Below are positions 1 to 6,469 of a DNA stretch of 17,714 nt, piece by piece. The notes beneath the pieces were generated by a model, which was given only the letters and a program-made list of their open reading frames with translations, had not been told where the DNA came from and ran no database searches. This DNA comes from Chlamydiota bacterium. GTDB taxonomy: Bacteria > Chlamydiota > Chlamydiia > Chlamydiales > JAJFMK01. Numbering within the stretch: the stretch's first letter is position 1; the number at the start of each line of letters is the position of its first letter. The position numbers and the translations under genes were made by a program. The DNA is taken from positions 1 to 17,714 of the forward strand of contig JAJFMK010000226.1 of the NCBI GenBank assembly GCA_021772215.1. Direction: 5' to 3'.

Positions 1-120
1 TTCCATGTCAAGGATAAGCTGGCCCCCTTCGCGAGTTTCACGGTCCACCTCAAAGATCCCGTCGGCTGCACCTGCGGAATAGAGGGCTGCGAACATGTCG
101 TTGCTGTTCTGAAAAGCTAG
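1..120 (+). CDS. C-terminal end of a SWIM zinc-finger protein (partial)
   Basis: Frame 1 is open from the first base to a TAG at 118-120 (39 codons). The tail contains C-T-C followed five residues later by C-E-H, i.e. a CxC...CxH arrangement followed by VVAVL, which is the signature of the SWIM zinc finger (CxCx(n)CxH plus a hydrophobic helix). SWIM fingers bind DNA or protein and occur in SNF2 helicases and in stand-alone proteins. The finger sits at the extreme C-terminus, four residues or so before the stop, so the upstream part that would name the protein is outside the window. The linker between the two ligand pairs is very short for the family, so the assignment is likely but not certain. 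Confidence 0.55.
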   Translation, partial: FHVKDKLAPFASFTVHLKDPVGCTCGIEGCEHVVAVLKS

Positions 121-128
121 CTTTTCAG
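109..128. repeat. Perfect 20-bp palindrome spanning the stop codon of the SWIM gene
   Basis: CTGAAAAGCT is followed directly by its exact reverse complement, giving 10-bp arms with no spacer. The TAG stop of the SWIM gene lies in its centre. It could form a hairpin at the mRNA 3' end, but no T-tract follows, so it is a weak candidate for an intrinsic terminator; a dimeric protein-binding site is the alternative. Confidence 0.5.
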
Positions 129-135
129 TATCTCC

Positions 136-165
136 TTGACACTCCTTTAAGCCGAGACCTATATT
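136..165 (+). promoter_or_regulatory. Predicted sigma70-type promoter of the PIN-PhoH gene
   Basis: A perfect -35 hexamer TTGACA (136-141) and a -10 TATATT (160-165, 5 of 6 matches) are separated by 18 bases. Transcription would start near 172, leaving a leader of about 30 bases before the GTG at 202. Confidence 0.65.
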
Positions 166-199
166 GCGGTTTTAACCCCAGTTAAAAAAAGGTCTTGGC
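151..199 (+). repeat. Nested inverted repeats around the PIN-PhoH promoter and ribosome binding site
   Basis: An outer repeat pairs 151-160 (GCCGAGACCT) with 190-199 (AGGTCTTGGC; one G-T mismatch). An inner one pairs TTTTAAC (170-176) with GTTAAAA (181-187) across a 4-base loop. The left outer arm lies in the promoter spacer, upstream of the likely transcription start, so for this promoter the outer repeat looks more like a protein-binding site than an RNA stem. The inner stem would be transcribed and touches the AAAGG ribosome binding site at about 188-192. Confidence 0.45.
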
Positions 200-201
200 T
201 T

Positions 202-1503
202 GTGGATTCCAAAACATTTATCATTGATACCAATATTCTTCTCTATGACCCTGAAGCGATCTTCAAATTCGCTGATAACAAAGTGGTCATTCCTGTCACT
301 GTCTTAGAGGAACTCGATAGGCTAAAAAGAGTTCCGGGGGACTTGGGAAAAAATTCGCGGGCTGCGGTAAGAATCTTAGACTCGTTAAAAGATCGAAAAA
401 CGGGAAGCCTTCACACAGGCGTTGCGACAGAAGAGGGCCCCACAATTTCGGTGGTGACAGAGTATAAAAATGGACAGAAGTTCTCACTCTCTTTAGATGT
501 AGAGGATAACAAGATCATCATGGCCGGCTACCTTCTTAAAGAGCGCGGCGAAAATGTGGTCTTTGTGTCGAAAGATTTAGGAGCCCGTGTGAAAGCGGAG
601 TCGATCGGACTCGAGGCTGAAGACTATGAAAACTACAAAATCTCCTACGAATCTCTTCCCAATGGGATTAGACGAATCGATACAAACAAAAGTGATATCG
701 ACCAGTTCTACAAAAACGGTTCTGTCAAAATTGAACAAAGTGATGAGTTCTTCGCTAACGACTACTGCATTTTAACCTCTCCTGAAAACTCATCAGCCGT
801 CGGGCGGTACAACCCTATGATGGGACAGGTTGAACCCCTCCTCAAAATTCCCCATATCTGGGGTATTAAACCTAAAAATGTAGAGCAGCGCTGCGCTCTT
901 GACCTTCTGATTCGCGACGATGTGCCTCTCGTCTGCTTAACTGGCCAAGCGGGAACAGGAAAAACCCTTCTTGCACTGGCCGCAGGGCTTCGTAAGGTGT
1001 TCGATGAGGGAAAATACTCCCGCATTCTCATCAGCCGTCCCATCATCCCTTTAGGAAGAGATATCGGCTACCTCCCCGGCACCAAAGAGGAGAAGCTTTT
1101 TCACTGGATGCAGCCGATCTATGACAACCTCGAATTCCTCTGTGATTCTTTGGGAAATGAGCCCTCTGAGACTCTCAAATGGGTCACAGAGAGTAAGAAG
1201 CTGGAGATGGAGGCTGTTACCTACATCCGCGGCCGAACTCTTCCCAAGATGTATATCATTATCGACGAGGCGCAAAACCTCACCCCTCACGAGGTAAAGA
1301 CAATTATCTCAAGAGCTGGCGAGAACACCAAAGTGGTGATGTCCGGAGACCCCTCACAGATCGACAACCCCTATCTCGACAAAGACTCTAACGGACTCAC
1401 CTACACGATTGGTAAATTCATTGACCGCCCCGTCTTTGGCCATATCGCCCTCGATAAGACCGAGCGATCACCGCTTGCTGCCTTAGCTGCCGATCTGATG
1501 TGA
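202..1503 (+). CDS. PIN domain-PhoH ATPase (PhoH2/YlaK-type)
   Basis: A 433-residue protein fusing an N-terminal PIN ribonuclease domain to a C-terminal PhoH-type P-loop ATPase, the architecture of PhoH2 (mycobacteria) and YlaK (Bacillus), thought to couple RNA unwinding to RNA cleavage. PIN domain: IIDTNILLYD (D9), the acidic pair in VLEELDR (E36/E37), D99/D102 and a VSKD at about 122-125, so the acidic catalytic set appears present. ATPase: Walker A GQAGTGKT (248-255), Walker B YIIIDEAQN (351-359), sensor-like VVMSGDPSQID (378-388) and a late Arg in TERSPLAAL (about 420-427). The start is GTG at 202: no other start codon exists between the in-frame TAA at 148-150 and this one, and AAAGG lies 9 bases upstream. 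It is probably monocistronic, transcribed from the promoter at 136-165. It ends one base from the stop of the convergent DUF2156 gene. Cytoplasmic. Confidence 0.93.
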   Translation: MDSKTFIIDTNILLYDPEAIFKFADNKVVIPVTVLEELDRLKRVPGDLGKNSRAAVRILDSLKDRKTGSLHTGVATEEGPTISVVTEYKNGQKFSLSLDVEDNKIIMAGYLLKERGENVVFVSKDLGARVKAESIGLEAEDYENYKISYESLPNGIRRIDTNKSDIDQFYKNGSVKIEQSDEFFANDYCILTSPENSSAVGRYNPMMGQVEPLLKIPHIWGIKPKNVEQRCALDLLIRDDVPLVCLTGQAGTGKTLLALAAGLRKVFDEGKYSRILISRPIIPLGRDIGYLPGTKEEKLFHWMQPIYDNLEFLCDSLGNEPSETLKWVTESKKLEMEAVTYIRGRTLPKMYIIIDEAQNLTPHEVKTIISRAGENTKVVMSGDPSQIDNPYLDKDSNGLTYTIGKFIDRPVFGHIALDKTERSPLAALAADLM

Positions 1504-1504
1504 T

Positions 1505-2458
1505 TTAGATATTTAGAGCCTTTCCCAAAGCTTTTAAAGAGGCGAGGGTAATTCCCTTCTCTCCAAAGAGAAGATAGGCGGGTTCGCGCTGCGGCTCAAA
1601 TTTGCTCCAGAAGGTCTCCAGCCCTCCAACAAGAGGGAAGAGCTGCTGGCTCATCTTAAAGAGAAGATGAGAGATCTGCTCCCCAAGCAGCCCGAGCCCT
1701 TCGACATTTTTTAACTCTTTGGTAGGAATCTGCCCCATGGTGACATATGTCGCCCCTTCGGAAGCCACAGCCCCAAGGGTTGAGATAACTAAAGCTTCTG
1801 ATGTCCCATTGGGAACCTCAGGACCGACCATCAAATGGTTCAAGAGCCAGCCTTGATAAGCCTCTAATCGATTGATCACGACAAGAGCGATCAACTCCCC
1901 CTCTTTTTCGGCAATAAACCAGCGCTTTCCTTGCCTATTTTTAAAGAGGTTAGGGTGAGAGTAATGCACCTGAAGTCCTGAGCGCCCCTTCTGCCACTCC
2001 TCAGCAAAACCCTCCATCTCCTCTTGATATCTACCGGGATCGGTCACCTCTTTACATTCAACCCCTTCAGATAGAGCGCGCCGCACCTTCCTGCGCACCA
2101 AACTCCCATGCTCACCAGGGCGCTCAAAGGGATTTTCTTGAGGATTTAGAAAGAGAGTTTCGCCAAACTGAATGGCCACGCGAGGTTGACAGACCTGTTT
2201 AAACTCTTCTGAGACAAGAAAATAGGCCACTTCGACCTTTTTATCCAGACACTCTTGATGAAATGCCTCAATGAGCTCTTTCCACTCCTCTTTGGGTGCG
2301 ACAGGATCTCCCAAAACTAGACGCGCCTTTTTTGTTTCTCGATAGGGAATAAACCCCTCTATAGAGGGCAGAATAAAATACTCTGTTCTCTCATCTAAAA
2401 CCGCATCGGTAGCGCTACCGCCATAGAGCCGAACAAGCTGAACAGTGGTCTTTGTCAA
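1505..2458 (-). CDS. DUF2156 protein, phosphatidylglycerol lysyltransferase C-terminal (GNAT-fold) domain
   Basis: A 317-residue soluble protein resembling the C-terminal catalytic domain of MprF/LPG synthase (DUF2156), which moves an amino acid from aminoacyl-tRNA to a lipid. Seen in the sequence: ARLVLGDPVAP (about 45-55), a basic stretch VRRKVRRALSEGV (121-133) of the kind that precedes the second GNAT half, and the PNGTSEALV...YVTMGQIPT segment (216-246) matching the family's pNG/LG-aP core. The MprF flippase membrane domain is missing and no transmembrane segment is visible, so the true acceptor is unknown. The start is TTG at 2458; its stop-start overlap with the upstream gene (TTGA) and AGAGG five bases upstream support it. 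It is the last gene of a three-gene unit with two secreted paralogues. Family assignment is good; substrate is inference. Confidence 0.8.
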   Translation of the reverse strand: MTKTTVQLVRLYGGSATDAVLDERTEYFILPSIEGFIPYRETKKARLVLGDPVAPKEEWKELIEAFHQECLDKKVEVAYFLVSEEFKQVCQPRVAIQFGETLFLNPQENPFERPGEHGSLVRRKVRRALSEGVECKEVTDPGRYQEEMEGFAEEWQKGRSGLQVHYSHPNLFKNRQGKRWFIAEKEGELIALVVINRLEAYQGWLLNHLMVGPEVPNGTSEALVISTLGAVASEGATYVTMGQIPTKELKNVEGLGLLGEQISHLLFKMSQQLFPLVGGLETFWSKFEPQREPAYLLFGEKGITLASLKALGKALNI

Positions 2459-2937
2459 TTCGGCCTCTTGATTAAAACCTCTACAAACTCTATCCAGTCC
2501 CTTTTTTGAAAGTGCGGCTTTACAGCCGTGATCGGAACGCCCACTTTTTTCGTAAAATCTCTAACCTGGACAATGGTTATATTCTCATTCTTTGCTTCAT
2601 GGTTGAGGTTATCTTTTAAGTTTCTCATGAAGCGATTATACACCAAGAGGCGCTGGCTCATTAATACCATCGAGCGCTTTATCTCTTCATCACTAAAGAT
2701 CGTCGTCAGAAACTTTAAAGGGTGCAGATGCTCAACACGCACCCCCGCCTCATCTAACTGCGGTCTTAGCCGCGGAAGATCGAAAAGGGAGGCGTTCCCC
2801 AATGTGTTGATGATGAAAGCGACATCCCTCTTCTCCTCCACCGTCACGGGGCGCTCATAGTCACGGGGACCCCCAACCCACTTAGCCTCAATAGATAACG
2901 AAAAAAGAGTAAGTAGTATTAAGAGAGCTCTATTCAT
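2455..2937 (-). CDS. Small secreted protein, paralogue of the next gene upstream
   Basis: A 160-residue protein I do not recognise. The N-terminus is a signal peptide (MNRALLILLTLFSLSIEA, cleavage likely after the Ala), with no lipobox Cys and no further membrane segment. The mature part aligns over about 120 residues with the protein at 2970-3518 at roughly 40% identity by hand count, including a shared VEH-[LI]-HPL-[KR]-FL block followed by IF-[ST]-DE, a central mainly helical region, and a conserved KRxW near the end. The two genes are therefore a tandem duplication. The stop overlaps the TTG start of the DUF2156 gene by four bases, so the two are probably translated together. Predicted to be periplasmic or exported; no catalytic motif is evident. 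Confidence 0.8.
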   Translation of the reverse strand: MNRALLILLTLFSLSIEAKWVGGPRDYERPVTVEEKRDVAFIINTLGNASLFDLPRLRPQLDEAGVRVEHLHPLKFLTTIFSDEEIKRSMVLMSQRLLVYNRFMRNLKDNLNHEAKNENITIVQVRDFTKKVGVPITAVKPHFQKRDWIEFVEVLIKRPN

Positions 2938-2969
2938 ATGCTCATCTTAATAAAAATATTTTTTGAATA

Positions 2970-3518
2970 CTACATATTGTAGCGGTTAGGATTATTTTTG
3001 CGCGGAACCTTAGCGATTAAGGTCTCCACAAGATTGGCCCATTGGCGCTTCTCAACCGGTGGTCTGATGAGCTCAAATGAGAGATCGACACGCTTGGAAA
3101 AGTCTTTGGCTTGATCAAGTGTTAAATTACCACGCGATGACTCCTTCTCAAGACTCTGTTTCAACCCCTTTAAAAACTCATCATAGATCCAGGTTCTTGA
3201 GCGCATCGCCTGCATCGACGCCTTCATCTGCTCATCAGTAAAGATTAAAGCTAAAAACCTCAAAGGGTGGATATGTTCAACTTTGGCCCCCACCCCTTTT
3301 AAAGAGCTCTGCAGTCCAGGGATCTTATAGAGCGGCTCCATGCCGAGGCTGTTGACGATATAGGCGACATTATTTTTATCCTGTTGGCTTATCTGCTGTT
3401 GGTAGTTACGCACACCTGTCGATTCGACAGATCGCTTAACAACAGCTGCCCCACTACTATTAGGAACCAAGAAAATGAGAGAGATTATGAGTAGTTGCAG
3501 TTGATACATTAGCCTCAT
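2970..3518 (-). CDS. Small secreted protein, first member of the tandem paralogous pair
   Basis: A 182-residue protein with an N-terminal signal peptide (MYQLQLLIISLIFLVPNSSGA after a three-residue MRL extension). I do not recognise the family. After a low-complexity Gln-rich linker (about 39-47) it follows the same fold as its neighbour at 2455-2937: VAYIVNSLG, VEHIHPLRFL, IFTDEQMKASM, and a C-terminal VEKRQW. It has a slightly basic Asn/Arg-rich tail (PRKNNPNRYNM) that the paralogue lacks. ATG at 3518 and ATG at 3509 are both possible starts; GAGGGG lies 13 bases before the first. It leads a three-gene unit (gap of 32 bases to the next gene, then an overlap) that ends with the DUF2156 lipid-modification-like protein, suggesting a shared envelope role. 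Confidence 0.78.
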   Translation of the reverse strand: MRLMYQLQLLIISLIFLVPNSSGAAVVKRSVESTGVRNYQQQISQQDKNNVAYIVNSLGMEPLYKIPGLQSSLKGVGAKVEHIHPLRFLALIFTDEQMKASMQAMRSRTWIYDEFLKGLKQSLEKESSRGNLTLDQAKDFSKRVDLSFELIRPPVEKRQWANLVETLIAKVPRKNNPNRYNM

Positions 3519-3600
3519 TTTAAGTTAATTTCCCCTCTCGGTGCAATCTCTTTTTGGAGTTTTGACTCTCATCATGTATATGTTAAGTTTTGTTTTATAT

Positions 3601-4341
3601 ATGCGTTGGCTATCAATTTTACTTATTCCCTCTCTTCTCCTAGGAGACTACACCCTTAACAGGGCTGAGCTCTGCCTTGGCCCCAGCTACAGCTATCTCT
3701 GGCGCCAAAAAAAGGGCGGCTCTGAGCTCAAAGGCTCTCTCTATGGAGGTGAATTTCGCTTCGATCGCCTCAAACGGTATAGCTGGTACCTCGGAGGAAC
3801 CGCCAGCTATCGCGCAGGCATCCTGCATAGTCACCCCTCCCTGCGCTCTCGCTATAGTGACTTCTTCTCTGAGGGGCGTTTCGGCTACACTTTCCAACAG
3901 AAGTGCTGCCCCAACTTCTCTTTTACCCCCTTTGTCGGCGGCGGCTATATCTTGACTCGCAACAACTTTTTAAACCCAAGCCCCCTCCCCATCCACTTCA
4001 AAACCGACTACCCCTTCGCCTCTGCCGGCTTTATATCGCGCATCTATCCGTTTAGCTGCTTTGAAATGGGGCTCGATTTAAATGCCCGGCTTCCCATAGA
4101 CCCAAATTGCGAAGTGACCAAGGACCCCGACCATGATGACATGTCTTTGCGCATAGGAGAAAAGGTGAGCTACCAGATCAGCCTCCCCCTCATCTACAGC
4201 ATGACACCCAGCTGGTCGCTGCAGCTTCGCCCCCAGTATGAGCAGAGGCTCTACGGCCACCACCCTAACTTCCCCTTTGACTTCATCGAGACAAAGGAGC
4301 AGTTCTTCTCTCTAATGCTCCTTCTTCAGTGGCGTATTTAA
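3601..4341 (+). CDS. Putative outer-membrane beta-barrel protein
   Basis: About 246 residues from the ATG at 3601. The N-terminus is a short signal peptide (MRWLSILLIPSLLLG). The rest consists of short amphipathic stretches rich in Tyr, Phe, Trp and Gly (for example YSWYLGGTASYRAG, FTPFVGGGYIL, LQLRPQYEQRLYG), separated by turns and ending in a strand-like LMLLLQWRI, the pattern of an 8-12 strand barrel. Two adjacent Cys (KCCPNF) could form disulfides, as in chlamydial envelope proteins. The frame also has a GTG at 3541 and ATGs at 3574 and 3580 (adding up to 20 hydrophobic residues); none has a well-spaced ribosome binding site, and I chose 3601 because it gives the cleanest signal peptide. 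The 3' end overlaps the convergent 2H phosphoesterase gene by 59 bases. Role unknown. Confidence 0.7.
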   Translation: MRWLSILLIPSLLLGDYTLNRAELCLGPSYSYLWRQKKGGSELKGSLYGGEFRFDRLKRYSWYLGGTASYRAGILHSHPSLRSRYSDFFSEGRFGYTFQQKCCPNFSFTPFVGGGYILTRNNFLNPSPLPIHFKTDYPFASAGFISRIYPFSCFEMGLDLNARLPIDPNCEVTKDPDHDDMSLRIGEKVSYQISLPLIYSMTPSWSLQLRPQYEQRLYGHHPNFPFDFIETKEQFFSLMLLLQWRI

Positions 4342-4798
4342 AACCGATGGTGATGTGGTGGGCAAAGCGCGAAGGTGGTAGGCCTAAATCTTCTCTTAAT
4401 TCATCGAGCTCTCGTGACTCCACAACGATCAAAAAGACCTGATCAACATTGATTAAGTTAGGCGGATTGACAATTGAGTACTCAAGGGGCTTAAACTGGA
4501 TCAGCTGGCCAATTTGAGGAACCTTTCCTAAGCCAAACGCGCTCGCCTCCTCACCAGACACTACAGTGATATGAGCTCCCACCAGCCCCTCCCCAAAGTA
4601 GGGCGGCTCAACAAACCCCTGATCTCGAATCTCCTCAATGAGAGAATGAACCACCTCATCACTTAGATCAACATAGAGAAAATCGCCCTCTTGGCACAAG
4701 GCCCCCTCATGGGAGAAGTCCTCACAGAAGCGCTGCCAAAGAGTCTCTTCGCTTGCAAATAGAGAGAAACTAAGTAACACAAAGATCAGCTTATGCAC
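4283..4798 (-). CDS. Secreted 2H phosphoesterase-like protein
   Basis: A 171-residue protein with a signal peptide (MHKLIFVLLSFSLFAS) and two HxT motifs, HITV (76-79) and HITI (148-151), 72 residues apart. Paired HxT[hydrophobic] motifs define the 2H phosphoesterase fold (LigT/ThpR RNA 2',3'-cyclic phosphodiesterase, CPDase, AKAP18-like), in which the two His and two Thr line a shared active site for cyclic nucleotide or RNA ends. The spacing and the LGLPPSRFAHHIT context fit the family. Most bacterial members are cytoplasmic, so an exported one is unusual. The start is GTG at 4798, overlapping the stop of the upstream gene by eight bases (GTGCATAA), which implies translational coupling; no clear ribosome binding site is present. 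Substrate unknown; fold assignment rests on the two motifs. Confidence 0.65.
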   Translation of the reverse strand: MHKLIFVLLSFSLFASEETLWQRFCEDFSHEGALCQEGDFLYVDLSDEVVHSLIEEIRDQGFVEPPYFGEGLVGAHITVVSGEEASAFGLGKVPQIGQLIQFKPLEYSIVNPPNLINVDQVFLIVVESRELDELREDLGLPPSRFAHHITIGFKYATEEGALERRTAPLSR

Positions 4799-5126
4799 TT
4801 ACCAGATGGTATAGGTTTTGATCCGGACAGGTTCTGCTCATCTTAAGACCACCTTGGCCAATGATCCCCTCCGCTATTGAGAGAAGTTTTTGATCAAAGG
4901 CTCCACAACAGTATGGAATTTCCCCATCCTGAATTCTCACGATCTCACAACTCTTCCCTTTTCCTAAGAGGTTAAGAGCTATTTTCCCAAGAGCCAGCTC
5001 CTCCCTTTCATTGAACAAATTTGCTATGATGTAGATGAACTTGTCGTTCAAATGTCCCGAAAAGGAGGCAAGGGTTTTTGGTTTTTGAGACAGGTTATGT
5101 ATAAGTCCTGTTGGTACAAATGACAT
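4791..5126 (-). CDS. Unrecognised 111-residue protein upstream of the 2H phosphoesterase
   Basis: I do not recognise this family. The product is small, without signal peptide or membrane segment, with a helical centre (NEREELALGKIALNLLG) and Cys residues at a CC pair (PYCCGAF) and near the C-terminus (SRTCPDQ). Two ATGs compete: at 5135 and at 5126. GGAG lies only one base before the first but ten bases before the second, so I place the start at 5126; the longer form adds MKE. The stop codon overlaps the GTG of the 2H phosphoesterase gene by eight bases, so the pair forms a two-gene operon and probably acts in one process. A promoter candidate lies at 5163-5191. Confidence 0.6.
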   Translation of the reverse strand: MSFVPTGLIHNLSQKPKTLASFSGHLNDKFIYIIANLFNEREELALGKIALNLLGKGKSCEIVRIQDGEIPYCCGAFDQKLLSIAEGIIGQGGLKMSRTCPDQNLYHLVSA

Positions 5127-5162
5127 TTCTTTCATTCTCCAGTTGATACTATTAGCACGAGT

Positions 5163-5191
5163 AATTTATGCGTTCCCCTACTAATTTCCAA
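5163..5191 (-). promoter_or_regulatory. Candidate promoter for the orphan/2H phosphoesterase pair
   Basis: On the minus strand TTGGAA (5191-5186) and TAAATT (5168-5163) are 17 bases apart, each matching the sigma70 consensus at 4 of 6 positions. The start codon lies about 35 bases downstream. Moderate support only. Confidence 0.35.
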
Positions 5192-5205
5192 GAACTATTC
5201 TCAGC

Positions 5206-5228
5206 TATCCCTATCTGCACAAGGGATA
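5206..5228. repeat. Inverted repeat in the divergent intergenic region
   Basis: TATCCCT (5206-5212) and AGGGATA (5222-5228) form 7-bp arms around a 9-base loop, between the divergent promoters at 5163-5191 and 5309-5338. It may be a regulator site; no T-tract follows on either strand. Apart from this and the two promoters, the 250-base gap 5127-5376 is AT-rich and shows nothing else. Confidence 0.35.
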
Positions 5229-5308
5229 AATCAAAGACTAAATGAGATACTGTTTCAATAATTTTTCATACATTTAACTTGATTTAGTTATTTAAAGGAA
5301 ATGCTCCG

Positions 5309-5338
5309 TTGTCAAACAAATAGAGAATAACGCATAAT
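5309..5338 (+). promoter_or_regulatory. Predicted promoter of the 356-residue orphan gene
   Basis: TTGTCA (5309-5314) and CATAAT (5333-5338) are separated by 18 bases; each differs from the sigma70 consensus at one position. The start codon at 5377 follows after about 38 bases, with AAAGGA at 5364-5369 as ribosome binding site. Confidence 0.6.
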
Positions 5339-5376
5339 CATTACTTAAAATCACCTGAAGTAGAAAGGATAAATTC

Positions 5377-6447
5377 ATGGCAACAAGTATAGTTTTAGGG
5401 AAAAATGTGATCCCACTTTGTGAATTGCGCGAAGATTCAAATGCCCTTGAAAATATTATTAGGGGACGAAATGGAATTACAGAGGCAGCAAAAGCAGCTT
5501 TAGCAAAAGGTCACTACACTGACGCCCTAGCTGCACTTTGGAGCGCCAAGACATTTGAAGAGCGCATAACTTGGATGCGTGAAGCTGCCGATTCTCTGCA
5601 CGCTCCCTTCATCTATGAGCTTGCTCTGGCTGAATTTGAAGCGATCTGTGAAAAAGATAGGGAAACCGGAGAAGGTCTTTATAGCGATGAGCGCAAAATT
5701 GAGGTGTTGAATACCGTATCACTGCCATTAATCAGAGCAGCGCAATTTCTAACAAGACAAGCAGCCCAATGCTCTAAAGACGATTCTGTTTATAATGGAG
5801 ATGCCGATCAACGCCTTAAGAATGTATATATCAGGCTCATTGTCAAAGTGATGAAAGAGAAGACAGCAATTGATCCCTCAACTATCAATGAAGACTCTCC
5901 TGTAAAACTAGCAGCTTACCGTCGTAAACTAGAGGAAGTTGTCAAAAGAAGTTTAGAGATTGATCTTCCAGACCCTAAATGGGTAACTTATAACGGGATG
6001 GGAACCTTCCAAGGTGAAAGAAAAATGCACCCGAAGTCTCAGTGGAACGAACTTCGGCATAACTATGCGAAAAAGGTTATGGCAAATATTTACCCACACT
6101 CACCGCTTGTTGGAGACCCTTTATCTGCGCAGATACGCCCCATCATTGAGGCAGATTCTTCTCGCTCCTTCGTAGCAGTTTACAAAGCTATCATGGATTG
6201 TATGAAGGAAAATAAGCATATCACCCTTCAAATGGTTGAGAATGAATTAAGAAGAAACAACTGTCTTTCCTACCTTATTGCGCTACCTCCCCAAAGAGGT
6301 ATGGACGTGACAGGCAATCTACCCTACTATCTTCACATCAGCGGACAATCAGATGAAAGTCCTGATGCGTTAACCATAAAAAATGATAAAGATGCATATA
6401 AGAGAAACCTTCTAAACCTAGGGAAGACAGGCTTTCTTTGTAGATAA
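5377..6447 (+). CDS. Unrecognised 356-residue protein
   Basis: I do not recognise the family. The product is a soluble, mostly helical protein with no signal peptide or transmembrane segment. The first 200 residues are a run of amphipathic helices (AAKAALAKGHYTDALAALWS at about 37-56 resembles a TPR-like helical hairpin), and a Lys/Glu-rich helix around 185-215 precedes a more polar C-terminal third. The N-terminus (MATSIVLGKNVIPL) is short, Ser/Thr-containing and not strongly charged, compatible with a type III secretion signal, which is guesswork. ATG at 5377 is well supported by AAAGGA seven bases upstream and a near-consensus promoter. The gene is monocistronic and converges on the methyltransferase gene with a 22-base gap. 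Lineage-specific effector or structural protein are both possible. Confidence 0.75.
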   Translation: MATSIVLGKNVIPLCELREDSNALENIIRGRNGITEAAKAALAKGHYTDALAALWSAKTFEERITWMREAADSLHAPFIYELALAEFEAICEKDRETGEGLYSDERKIEVLNTVSLPLIRAAQFLTRQAAQCSKDDSVYNGDADQRLKNVYIRLIVKVMKEKTAIDPSTINEDSPVKLAAYRRKLEEVVKRSLEIDLPDPKWVTYNGMGTFQGERKMHPKSQWNELRHNYAKKVMANIYPHSPLVGDPLSAQIRPIIEADSSRSFVAVYKAIMDCMKENKHITLQMVENELRRNNCLSYLIALPPQRGMDVTGNLPYYLHISGQSDESPDALTIKNDKDAYKRNLLNLGKTGFLCR

Positions 6448-6469
6448 ATTATGAAACAGCCTCTCTAGA

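Noticed and set aside
2528..2860. Plus-strand open frame opposite the 160-residue secreted protein
   Set aside because: The opposite strand encodes a protein with a signal peptide and a clear paralogue next door, so this frame is a shadow.
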